In this document: piece by piece, positions 1 through 5,105 of the stretch
Layout: each line of letters starts with the position of its first letter
Position numbering within the stretch: position 1 is the stretch's first letter
Assembly (NCBI GenBank): GCA_937860195.1
Contig: CALMBN010000027.1
Span: forward strand, 1 to 5,105
DNA from: an uncultured Novosphingobium sp.
GTDB taxonomy: Bacteria; Pseudomonadota; Alphaproteobacteria; Sphingomonadales; Sphingomonadaceae
Direction: 5' to 3'
Length of the DNA: 5,105 nucleotides
Notes under the pieces: model-generated
What the model saw: the letters and a program-made list of their open reading frames with translations, nothing else
Told to the model about the DNA's origin: nothing
Databases searched by the model: none
Position numbers and translations under genes: made by a program

Positions 1-409
1 CTATTCGGTCGATGGCGATGCCATCGTGGTAAGGCCTGCCAATGACACCAAGACCGCTCGTGCGTTCTGGGGCATGCAGCGCACGCTGGTTGATAACCTG
101 ATGACCGGGGTAACCGAGGGCTACACCAAGGTGCTTGAAATCACGGGTGTCGGCTACCGCGCCAATTCGCAGGGCAAAAACCTGAAATTGCAGCTTGGTT
201 ACAGCCACGATGTCGATTTCGCGATTCCTGAGGGGATCGAGATCAAGACACCTGACAACACCACGATCGAAATCTCTGGCATCGACAAGCAGAAGGTCGG
301 CCAGGTTGCCGCCGAGATCCGCCGCTGGCGCAAGCCCGAGCCTTACAAGGGCAAGGGCATCAAGTACCGCGGCGAGTACATCTTCCGCAAGGAAGGGAAG
401 AAGAAGTAA
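1..409 (+). CDS. rplF: 50S ribosomal protein L6, 3' part (5' end outside window)
   Basis: The reading frame is open from base 2 and ends at TAA 407-409, giving 135 residues of L6. Compared with the usual length of about 177, roughly the first 40 residues lie left of the window. L6 is a two-domain protein that binds 23S rRNA near the sarcin-ricin loop and the factor-binding region of the large subunit. The visible part covers the end of the first domain ([17 protein letters not shown]) and the whole second domain. It contains the family's C-terminal signature [11 protein letters not shown], followed by a basic tail ending KEGKKK. The stop overlaps the next start by one base (TAATG, 407-411), which suggests translational coupling with rplR. 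A GTG at 26 is internal and is not the start, because the frame continues to the window edge with L6-like sequence. Identification is very secure. Confidence 0.97.
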   Translation, partial: YSVDGDAIVVRPANDTKTARAFWGMQRTLVDNLMTGVTEGYTKVLEITGVGYRANSQGKNLKLQLGYSHDVDFAIPEGIEIKTPDNTTIEISGIDKQKVGQVAAEIRRWRKPEPYKGKGIKYRGEYIFRKEGKKK

Positions 410-750
410 TGGCCAAGCTGTCTCTTTTCGAGCGCCGCCGTCGGCGCGTCCGCACCTCGCTCAAGGCGCATTCGGGTGGCCGTCCGCGGCTCTCGGTGCA
501 TCGTTCGGGCCGTCACATCTACGCCCAGATCATCGACGATTCGGCCGGCCGAACTGTGGCTGCGGCCAATTCGCTGGGTTCGAAGGCCGGTTCCAACGTC
601 ACCGCCGCTGCCGATGTCGGCAAGGCGCTGGCCGAGGCTGCCCAGAAAGCCGGTGTGACCACCGTCGTGTTCGATCGCGGCGGCTTCCTGTTCCATGGCC
701 GCGTCAAAGCGCTGGCCGATGCCGCCCGCGAAGGCGGGCTGGAGTTCTAA
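409..750 (+). CDS. rplR: 50S ribosomal protein L18
   Basis: This gene encodes 113 residues, the normal length for bacterial L18 (about 115-120). L18 binds 5S rRNA together with L5 and helps place it in the central protuberance of the large subunit. The N-terminus is an arginine-rich arm ([12 protein letters not shown]), typical of the family's flexible rRNA-contacting segment. It is followed by [18 protein letters not shown], which forms the first strands of the fold. The C-terminus has the conserved [19 protein letters not shown] and ends GGLEF, as bacterial L18 proteins usually do. The ATG at 409 overlaps the rplF stop, and a purine-rich GGAAGGGAAG stretch just upstream can serve as the ribosome binding site. 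It sits between rplF and rpsE, the standard spc order. Nothing is unusual about it. Confidence 0.97.
   Translation: MAKLSLFERRRRRVRTSLKAHSGGRPRLSVHRSGRHIYAQIIDDSAGRTVAAANSLGSKAGSNVTAAADVGKALAEAAQKAGVTTVVFDRGGFLFHGRVKALADAAREGGLEF
741..744 (+). promoter_or_regulatory. Ribosome binding site that fixes the rpsE start
   Basis: GGAG lies inside the last codons of rplR, seven bases before the ATG at 752. This supports 752 as the rpsE start rather than an in-frame ATG at 695. The upstream ATG would overlap rplR by 56 bases and add 19 residues unlike any S5 arm. Confidence 0.75.
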
Positions 751-751
751 G

Positions 752-1480
752 ATGGCTGATGAAACCAACAACGAAGTGACCGAAGTCGCTGCTGTCGAAG
801 CGCCTGCTGTGACTGAAGGCGGGGAACGCGAAGCTCGGAGTCGCGGCGGACGCGGCCGGGGCGGCAATGACCGTGGCGGCAACGATCGCAATCGCGGCGG
901 GCGCGGCGGCAACGACCGTGGTCGTGGCCGCGATGACGATGGCGGCGAAGAGCTGATTGAAAAGCTGGTCCACATCAACCGCGTCTCCAAGACCGTGAAA
1001 GGCGGCAAGCGCTTTGGCTTTGCGGCACTGGTCGTGGTCGGCGATGGCAAGGGCCGGGCTGGCTTCGGCAAGGGCAAGGCCCGCGAAGTGCCCGAAGCGA
1101 TTACCAAGGCCACCTCAGCTGCCAAAAAGGCAATGGTCCGGGTTCCGCTGAAGGAAGGCCGCACCCTGCATCACGACGGCAAGGGCCGGTTCGGGGCCGG
1201 CAAGGTCAACCTGCGGACGGCTCCGGCCGGAACCGGGATCATCGCCGGTGGCCCGATGCGCGCTGTGTTTGAAAGTCTGGGTGTGGCGGATGTGGTGACT
1301 AAGTCGGTCGGCTCGTCCAACCCCTACAACATGATCCGCGCCACGTTCGATGCGCTGACCGAGCAGACTTCGCCGAAGTCGGTCGCTCAGCGTCGCGGCA
1401 AAAAGGTTGCTGACCTGCTGGGTCGCGGCGGTGCAAGCGCTGCAGAGGCTCAGGCCGCTGCAGATGCGATTGTGGAGTAA
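752..1480 (+). CDS. rpsE: 30S ribosomal protein S5 with long RGG-rich N-terminal extension
   Basis: The product has 242 residues, against about 167 in E. coli. S5 lies on the solvent side of the small subunit near the mRNA entry and decoding region, and affects translational accuracy. The conserved body begins near residue 66 ([20 protein letters not shown]). It includes the double-stranded-RNA-binding type S5 domain (about 68-131, with [20 protein letters not shown]). The C-terminal S5 domain follows, with [19 protein letters not shown] and [16 protein letters not shown]. The VSKTVKGGK loop, where spectinomycin-resistance changes occur in other bacteria, looks wild type. Ahead of the body is an extension of about 57 residues: an acidic stretch (3-27), then an Arg/Gly/Asn/Asp-rich repeat arm (29-60). 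The start at 752 is one base after the rplR stop and has a well-spaced GGAG. The arm is probably disordered and RNA-binding (inference). From memory, related sphingomonads carry similar arms. Confidence 0.96.
   Translation: MADETNNEVTEVAAVEAPAVTEGGEREARSRGGRGRGGNDRGGNDRNRGGRGGNDRGRGRDDDGGEELIEKLVHINRVSKTVKGGKRFGFAALVVVGDGKGRAGFGKGKAREVPEAITKATSAAKKAMVRVPLKEGRTLHHDGKGRFGAGKVNLRTAPAGTGIIAGGPMRAVFESLGVADVVTKSVGSSNPYNMIRATFDALTEQTSPKSVAQRRGKKVADLLGRGGASAAEAQAAADAIVE
836..931 (+). repeat. Imperfect RGGND coding repeat in the S5 N-terminal arm
   Basis: The segment encodes S5 residues 29-60. It contains three RGGNDR units at 857-874, 872-889 and 902-919; the first two share their boundary arginine. 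They are interrupted by NRGG and followed by RGRGRDDD. At the DNA level the units differ mainly at third codon positions (for example AATGAC, AACGAT, AACGAC), so the repetition is selected or retained as protein rather than being a fresh DNA duplication. RGG-type arms in other proteins bind RNA; that role here is inference. Confidence 0.8.
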
Positions 1481-1486
1481 GCAGAC

Positions 1487-1663
1487 ATGGCGAAGATCAA
1501 GATCAAGCAGATCGGCTCACCGATCCGTCGTCCTTACAAGCAGAAGGAAATTCTGATCGGCCTGGGCCTGGGCAAGATGAACCGGGTGGTTGAGCTGGAA
1601 GACACTCCCGAAGTGCGCGGCGCGATCCGGGCCTTGCCGCACATGGTGGTGGTGGTCGACTGA
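1487..1663 (+). CDS. rpmD: 50S ribosomal protein L30
   Basis: This is a small gene of 58 residues, the normal bacterial L30 length (E. coli 59). The protein starts [20 protein letters not shown], contains [20 protein letters not shown], and ends HMVVVVD. All of these are hallmarks of the compact L30 fold, which binds 23S rRNA on the large subunit. A GGAG at 1474-1477 lies nine bases before the ATG and overlaps the end of rpsE. The stop is TGA at 1661-1663. In most bacteria rplO follows directly. Here a hairpin terminator and a gene on the opposite strand come next, so rpmD appears to be the last gene of this transcript. Confidence 0.96.
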   Translation: MAKIKIKQIGSPIRRPYKQKEILIGLGLGKMNRVVELEDTPEVRGAIRALPHMVVVVD

Positions 1664-1687
1664 ATCGTCCGGTCAAACGAAAATTGC

Positions 1688-1718
1688 AAAGGGCTCTGGA
1701 GCGATCCGGGGCCCTTTT
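1688..1718. terminator. Probable bidirectional intrinsic terminator between rpmD and the reverse gene
   Basis: The left arm 1688-1700 (AAAGGGCTCTGGA) and right arm 1705-1717 (TCCGGGGCCCTTT) pair along 13 positions, two of them G-T. They close a GCGA loop (1701-1704), which is a GNRA-type tetraloop. On the + strand the stem ends in TTTT (1715-1718), 25 bases after the rpmD stop. On the - strand the stem lies 13 bases after the stop of the glycosyltransferase gene and runs into TTTGCAATTTT. It sits between two convergent 3' ends, so one hairpin probably serves both. The T runs are short, so efficiency cannot be judged by eye. Confidence 0.8.
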
Positions 1719-1730
1719 GCGTGGCGCGCC

Positions 1731-3170
1731 TCAGCGGCAATCCCCCCAGACCAGCACCTGATCGGTCCTTAGCCGCTCTGGGGCTTTGACCTCGGCAACA
1801 AGCCGACAGTGGGACTGCACATAGGCCGAGACCACCGCGAATGTCGCGGCATTGATCGGTCCATCGCGGGGCACTTTGGTCATCACCACTACGCCTGGCC
1901 TGGCTGCAACCACACGCTGGACTTCTGCCAGGGTTGAGAGGTGGCTGACATCCATTTCGATTGAATGATAAAGGTGCGCCGGGAAGGCCAGCGGGGAAGG
2001 GAAGGGGTGCTCTGCCAAAGTGTAGAGAAATGGCGGGCCTTCGTAGACGAACAGTCCGCGTTCGCCGCCATGCGCATTGATCGCATCCGCCAGTGAGGTC
2101 ATTGCCTTGATCGAGCGTTCGGTGTGAGTGTGATCGATCGGCGGTGCGCGAGTGCAGGCCAGTGCGCAAAGTGCCATAAGCGCTATAGCGCCGACCCATT
2201 TTCGCGACAGAAATGCTCCGGCTGCGACGCACAGCGGCACCAGCAGCGGCAAAGCATAGTGGGTGTGGAAATAGGGGAAGGCGGCGAGGGCAATGACCGC
2301 CGATACAATCCACAGTGCAACGAAACGCTTGGCTTCACTCTTTAGGTTAAGCCAACCGAACGCCGCCAGCGCCAGAATCGGAGCGAGCGCGAACAGCATC
2401 AGCCGCAGCCGGATCTGGGCGGAATAGGCATCCCAGCGGTCCGCTGACAGATTGGCCCCGGTCATCGCTTGCCAGTATTCGCTCCAGTGGCCCAACAGGG
2501 CGTAGCTCGCTGCAATCAGCAGAGTTGGGGCTGCGCCAACCAAAGCCCACTGCACGCCCTGCTTGGGCCAGTGCGACCGGGGCAGCGCGGACACCGCGAA
2601 CAGCCCGAGAAAAGCCGCCTCGAACAAAGCAGTGGTCTTGATCGTGATCGCCAGTCCGGCGGCAAGCATGGCAAGCGGCACCGCGCGTGGGACCCGGCCA
2701 GCCTGCAAATCCGGCACCGATCTCGCCACCAGCAACGCTGCCGTGGCGATAAACAGGTTGTAAAACACCGGGCTTTGTCCGCCAAAGCCCTGGAAGGCGC
2801 TGATCAGGAACAGATATGCGATCCCTGCGCCCAATGCTCCCCGCCAGTCGCTCCACAACCGCACGATCTGGCCGATCACCCAGGCGGTCAGTGCGGCGAA
2901 CAGAGTGGCCGCGATCTGGTATGCAGCCGGAGCGTTCGAGATTCCAGCGATCAGATAGTAAAGTGCGAACAGGCCGAACGGCTTGCGGTCCCAAACATCG
3001 ACATAAGGGATCGCACCCTGGTGCATGGCGTTGCCGGCAGCGAAGTAGAACGCTTCGTCGATAAACAGGTTGGGATCGCCAAAGGTATAGGCCCGCAGTG
3101 CCGTGGCCACGGCCAGCAAGACCGCGACCTGCACAACACCAATTCGGATCAGGCTGGAACGGTCCCCCAT
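1731..3170 (-). CDS. Polytopic membrane glycosyltransferase, GT-C / PMT_2 (GT39-like) family
   Basis: The protein has 479 residues from ATG 3170-3168; the stop is at 1733-1731. It begins with a hydrophobic helix (about 7-25) and a first outer loop with FIDEAFYFAAG (D38-E39) and YVDVWDRKPFG (W60 to G66). This DE...KP arrangement is typical of GT-C enzymes such as PMT/ArnT relatives, where the loop acid is catalytic. Many hydrophobic helices follow up to about residue 339, including FHTHYALPLLVPL near 301-313, which resembles the conserved HY.LPL segment of the family. A soluble tail (340-479) ends the protein. Such enzymes take a sugar from a polyprenyl-phosphate carrier and act on the periplasmic side of the inner membrane; donor and acceptor here are unknown. 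An in-frame GTG start at 3212 would add 14 residues before the first helix and is less likely. No clear Shine-Dalgarno site precedes either start. The gene is convergent with rpmD, divergent from rplO, and lies inside the spc operon, which is unusual. The reading frame is intact. Confidence 0.85.
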   Translation of the reverse strand: MGDRSSLIRIGVVQVAVLLAVATALRAYTFGDPNLFIDEAFYFAAGNAMHQGAIPYVDVWDRKPFGLFALYYLIAGISNAPAAYQIAATLFAALTAWVIGQIVRLWSDWRGALGAGIAYLFLISAFQGFGGQSPVFYNLFIATAALLVARSVPDLQAGRVPRAVPLAMLAAGLAITIKTTALFEAAFLGLFAVSALPRSHWPKQGVQWALVGAAPTLLIAASYALLGHWSEYWQAMTGANLSADRWDAYSAQIRLRLMLFALAPILALAAFGWLNLKSEAKRFVALWIVSAVIALAAFPYFHTHYALPLLVPLCVAAGAFLSRKWVGAIALMALCALACTRAPPIDHTHTERSIKAMTSLADAINAHGGERGLFVYEGPPFLYTLAEHPFPSPLAFPAHLYHSIEMDVSHLSTLAEVQRVVAARPGVVVMTKVPRDGPINAATFAVVSAYVQSHCRLVAEVKAPERLRTDQVLVWGDCR

Positions 3171-3299
3171 CGCCGGTGTGGCTAGCAGCGCGTCAGCGCT
3201 CCGGCAATGCACTCACACAAAGGGGGGTGACAATCCCGCAACCTTCGCCTAAGCGCGCGCCTTCCATTAGCGCGACCAAAGCGAAAGCGAGTGCACGAC
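3171..3299. promoter_or_regulatory. Divergent intergenic region expected to hold promoters for rplO and the glycosyltransferase
   Basis: A terminator and a reverse gene precede rplO, so its promoter should lie here; the reverse gene also starts here. The best + strand candidate is GTGACA at 3227-3232 with a weak -10 (TAAGCG, 3250-3255) after 17 bases. Read in reverse, the overlapping TTGTCA (3233-3228) could act as a -35 for the other gene, without a convincing -10. Neither is strong. An inverted repeat AGCGC-GTCA-GCGCT (3187-3200) lies in the presumed leader of the reverse gene. That promoters exist here follows from gene layout; the exact sites are tentative. Confidence 0.4.
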
Positions 3300-3827
3300 A
3301 TGAAACTGAATGATATCCGCGACAACGACGGTGCCCGTAAATCCCGCATGCGCGTGGGCCGCGGCATCGGCTCGGGCAAGGGCAAAACCGCCGGGCGCGG
3401 GCAAAAGGGTGCCAAGGCGCGCTCAGGCGTTTCGGTCAACGGCTTCGAAGGCGGCCAGATGCCGCTGCACATGCGGATCCCGAAGCGCGGCTTTAACAAC
3501 ATCTTCGCCAAGGACTTCGCCGAAGTGAACCTCGGCCTGATCCAGAAGGCGATCGACGCGGGCAAGCTTGATGCCAAGGCCGTGATCGATCACGCCGCGC
3601 TGAAGGCTGCTGGCCTCGCCCGCGGCGGCAAGGACGGGGTCCGTCTGCTCGGCAAGGGTGAAATCACCGCCAAGGCCAAGTTCCTGGTTGACGGCGTGTC
3701 TGCTGGGGCCAAGGCGGCGGTCGAAAAGGCCGGCGGTTCGGTCGAAGTGCCTGAGGCTGGGCCGAGCGAACATGAAAAGAAGACCGCTCGCCGTGAAGTG
3801 AACAAGGCCGCAAAGGCCGCCAAATAA
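3300..3827 (+). CDS. rplO: 50S ribosomal protein L15 with C-terminal Lys/Ala-rich tail
   Basis: The product has 175 residues, against about 144 in E. coli. L15 is a core large-subunit protein whose extended basic N-terminus threads into 23S rRNA. That arm is seen as [20 protein letters not shown] followed by a Gly/Lys/Arg-rich stretch (residues 20-38, [17 protein letters not shown]). [18 protein letters not shown] (48-65) is the next conserved block. The L15 signature region starts at [19 protein letters not shown] and continues to KAGG. After this the protein carries about 25 extra residues ([20 protein letters not shown]...), basic and probably helical or disordered. ATG 3300 is chosen because the protein then begins with the family's MKLNDI; a GTG at 3291 is in frame but gives no family match. 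The ribosome binding site is weak (GAG 3289-3291, eight bases upstream). The gene is bracketed by a reverse gene upstream and a strong terminator downstream, so it may be transcribed alone. Confidence 0.95.
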   Translation: MKLNDIRDNDGARKSRMRVGRGIGSGKGKTAGRGQKGAKARSGVSVNGFEGGQMPLHMRIPKRGFNNIFAKDFAEVNLGLIQKAIDAGKLDAKAVIDHAALKAAGLARGGKDGVRLLGKGEITAKAKFLVDGVSAGAKAAVEKAGGSVEVPEAGPSEHEKKTARREVNKAAKAAK

Positions 3828-3837
3828 GCAAGCTCAC

Positions 3838-3867
3838 AAATCCCCGCCAGATGCTGGCGGGGATTTT
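3838..3867 (+). terminator. Strong intrinsic terminator after rplO
   Basis: The arms 3838-3850 (AAATCCCCGCCAG) and 3854-3866 (CTGGCGGGGATTT) are a perfect 13-bp inverted repeat around an ATG loop, followed by TTTT (3864-3867). The hairpin begins 11 bases after the rplO stop. An outer GCAAG (3828-3832) and CTTGC (3870-3874) could extend the structure. It looks like a textbook factor-independent terminator and implies that much of the rplO transcript ends before secY. Confidence 0.88.
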
Positions 3868-3879
3868 GCCTTGCAGGGG

Positions 3880-3908
3880 TTCGACATCGCGCAAAGGCTC
3901 CCTATATG
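3880..3908 (+). promoter_or_regulatory. Candidate secY promoter with an inverted repeat around the -10
   Basis: TTCGAC (3880-3885) resembles an alphaproteobacterial -35. TATATG (3903-3908), preceded by CC, is a plausible -10 after 17 bases. The -10 sits inside an inverted repeat GCTCC-CTATAT-GGAGC (3897-3912), which could be an operator or simply chance. The location just after the rplO terminator is where a secY promoter would be needed. The motif match is moderate; no other promoter in the gap looks better. Confidence 0.45.
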
Positions 3909-3911
3909 GAG

Positions 3912-3950
3912 CGCTCAAACCTCATTTGAGCGGGCCGGATTGCCGGACCC
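3912..3950 (+). promoter_or_regulatory. Two-hairpin leader upstream of secY
   Basis: CGCTCAAA (3912-3919) and TTTGAGCG (3925-3932) form a perfect 8-bp stem with a CCTCA loop. Next, GGGCCGG (3932-3938) can pair with CCGGACCC (3943-3950) through a single bulged A and an ATTG loop. The two stems share base 3932. If transcription starts about six bases after the candidate -10, the first hairpin would sit almost exactly at the 5' end of the mRNA. That position can protect messages from decay. No T run follows either stem, so they are not terminators. I do not recognise a known RNA family here. Confidence 0.5.
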
Positions 3951-3980
3951 AGACGCAGTTAGATAAGGCAACCAGTCCCG

Positions 3981-5105
3981 ATGGCATCACGCGCTGACAA
4001 TATCGCGAGCAACATGAGCCTCGCGAACTTCTCCAAGGCGACCGAGCTCAAAAAGCGCATCTGGTTTACGATCAGCGCGCTGATTGTGTTCCGGTTTCTC
4101 AGCTTTGTGCCGCTGCCGGGGATTGATCCGATCAAGCTCAAGGGCTTCTTTGAAAAAGGCGCGGGCGGCATCCTCGACTTTTTCAACATGTTCTCGGGCG
4201 GCGCACTGACCAACTACAGCCTGATCTCGCTTGGCGTGATGCCCTATATCACGGCCTCGATTGTCGTGCAGCTGGCCGCTTCGCTTCATCCCTCGCTGAT
4301 GTCGCTCAAGAAGGAAGGCGAAAGCGGTCGGCGCAAGCTCAACCAGTATTCGCGTTACGGCGCGGTGCTGTTGGCGCTGGTTCAGGGTTATGCGATGCTG
4401 CGCAACGCTGACGTTCAGGGATTTGCGATCAATCCGGGGCCGTTGTTCTATGTTGCAGGGCTGATTGCGCTGGTCGGCGGAACCATGTTCCTGATGTGGC
4501 TGGGTGAACAGATCACTGCGCGCGGGATTGGCAACGGCACTTCGCTGATCATTATGGCCGGAATCGTCTCGCAAATGCCGGTGCTGATCTCTAACTTGTT
4601 TGAAGGCGGGCGGACCGGTTCGATTTCGGGCTTTTTGATCATCGGGATGATCGTGATGATCGTCGGGTTGATCCTGCTGATCTGCTTTATGGAGCGCGCC
4701 ACCCGTAGGTTGCTGATCCAGTATCCAAAGCGCGCGAGCCAGAACGGAATGATGCAGGCGGATCGCAGCCACCTGCCGCTGAAGCTCAACACCGCCGGCG
4801 TGATTCCGCCGATCTTCGCCAGCTCGTTACTGTTGCTGCCGCTGACCATTACCCAGTTCGCCGGAAACTCGATCACGGAGGATTCGGCCTGGGGGTCCTT
4901 TGTGGTCACGCTCAACCAGTATCTCGGCCACGGCAAGCCGGTCTATATGGCGCTCTATGCTGCCGGCATCATGTTCTTCGCGTTCTTCTACACCGCCGTG
5001 GTGTTCAATCCGGAAGAAACCGCCGACAACCTGAAGCGCAATGGCGGGTTCATCCCCGGCATTCGTCCGGGCAAGAATACCTCGACCTATCTGGACTATG
5101 TGCTG
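3981..5105 (+). CDS. secY: Protein translocase subunit SecY, 5' part (3' end outside window)
   Basis: The frame is open to the window edge, giving 375 residues of an expected 440-455. SecY is the pore of the SecYEG channel in the inner membrane, which exports unfolded proteins with SecA and inserts membrane proteins with the ribosome. Visible parts are TM1 (about 27-46) and the plug/TM2 region (64-100), with the first SecY signature SLISLGVMPYITASIVVQLA. TM3-TM6 follow, with the second signature starting WLGEQITARGIGNGTS (from residue 173). Then come the cytoplasmic loop with QYPKRASQNGMMQADRSHLP, TM7-TM8, and most of the C5 loop, which contains GFIPGIRPG. Its Arg362 matches the conserved C5 arginine (R357 in E. 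coli, as I recall). The last transmembrane helices and the C-terminal tail lie outside. ATG 3981 gives MASRADNIASNMSLANFSKA, the usual sphingomonad-like start. AAGG at 3965-3968 is a ribosome binding site with somewhat long spacing (12 bases). It is separated from rplO by a terminator and a 113-base leader region. Confidence 0.97.
   Translation, partial: MASRADNIASNMSLANFSKATELKKRIWFTISALIVFRFLSFVPLPGIDPIKLKGFFEKGAGGILDFFNMFSGGALTNYSLISLGVMPYITASIVVQLAASLHPSLMSLKKEGESGRRKLNQYSRYGAVLLALVQGYAMLRNADVQGFAINPGPLFYVAGLIALVGGTMFLMWLGEQITARGIGNGTSLIIMAGIVSQMPVLISNLFEGGRTGSISGFLIIGMIVMIVGLILLICFMERATRRLLIQYPKRASQNGMMQADRSHLPLKLNTAGVIPPIFASSLLLLPLTITQFAGNSITEDSAWGSFVVTLNQYLGHGKPVYMALYAAGIMFFAFFYTAVVFNPEETADNLKRNGGFIPGIRPGKNTSTYLDYVL

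Noticed and set aside
695..751. Earlier in-frame ATG for rpsE at 695
   Set aside because: It would overlap rplR by 56 bases and add a 19-residue leader. The ATG at 752 has a GGAG seven bases upstream and sits right after the rplR stop.
343..1164. Long open frame on the - strand across rplR and rpsE (273 codons)
   Set aside because: It lies antisense to two certain ribosomal genes, has a Pro/Arg/Ser-rich low-complexity composition typical of high-GC shadow frames, and resembles no family.
1534..2313. Second - strand frame (259 codons) overlapping the end of the glycosyltransferase and rpmD
   Set aside because: It overlaps two better-supported genes and the terminator hairpin, and its Arg/Pro/Ser-rich sequence looks like a shadow.
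2469..3185. Open frame on the + strand opposite the glycosyltransferase (238 codons), in the same direction as the ribosomal genes
   Set aside because: It would restore operon direction, so I looked for a real gene, but the protein is Gln/Arg/Ser-rich with no hydrophobic core or motif. The - strand frame has clear membrane helices and GT-C motifs.
3187..3200. Inverted repeat AGCGC-GTCA-GCGCT as an operator or terminator
   Set aside because: At 5 bp in GC-rich DNA it is expected by chance, and no T run follows. I kept it only as a note in the intergenic feature.
3171..3212. GTG start at 3212 for the glycosyltransferase
   Set aside because: It has no ribosome binding site (C-rich upstream on that strand) and adds 14 polar residues before the first membrane helix. 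ATG 3170 is preferred, though it too lacks a clear site.
1664..3299. The glycosyltransferase interval as a mobile-element insertion
   Set aside because: I saw no terminal inverted repeats, target-site duplication, transposase or integrase fragment at its borders, and its base composition looks similar to its neighbours. An ancient rearrangement remains possible.
3987..4772. Long open frame on the - strand across secY (261 codons)
   Set aside because: It is fully antisense to secY. Its His/Gln/Arg-rich composition is the mirror of codon bias in the true gene, and no start signal was seen.

Overview
The window is part of the ribosomal-protein 'spc' operon of an alphaproteobacterium. The order on the + strand is rplF (3' end), rplR, rpsE, rpmD, rplO, secY (5' part). 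Tightly packed genes, high-GC codon use and several protein details suggest Sphingomonadales (Erythrobacteraceae, Novosphingobium or Sphingopyxis type). These details are an RGG-rich N-terminal arm on S5, a Lys/Ala-rich tail on L15 and the MASRADNIAS start of SecY. The taxonomic placement is inferred from remembered family resemblance, not from a search.

Layout. Positions 1-1663 hold a compact run: rplF (L6), rplR (L18), rpsE (S5) and rpmD (L30). The rplF stop and rplR start overlap in TAATG, and the later gaps are 1 and 6 bases. A 13-bp hairpin with a GCGA tetraloop and a T run follows rpmD (1688-1718). A gene on the opposite strand then fills 1731-3170. It encodes a polytopic membrane protein of about 479 residues that looks like a GT-C / PMT_2 (GT39-like) lipid-linked-sugar glycosyltransferase. 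A 129-base divergent intergenic region (3171-3299) separates its start from rplO (L15, 3300-3827). A second, perfect 13-bp terminator (3838-3867) follows rplO. A 113-base segment after it carries a plausible promoter and two leader hairpins. secY then starts at 3981 and runs off the right edge.

How it works together. L6, L18, L30 and L15 are large-subunit proteins, S5 is a small-subunit protein, and SecY is the core of the protein-export channel. In the usual spc operon rpmD, rplO and secY are contiguous and co-transcribed. Here a reverse gene and two apparent terminators appear to split the operon into three + strand units: ...rplF-rplR-rpsE-rpmD, then rplO, then secY. rplO and secY would each need their own promoter. 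This reorganisation and the glycosyltransferase inside it are the main unusual features. I see no mobile-element ends, CRISPR array, tRNA or rRNA, and no gene-free stretch longer than 300 bases.
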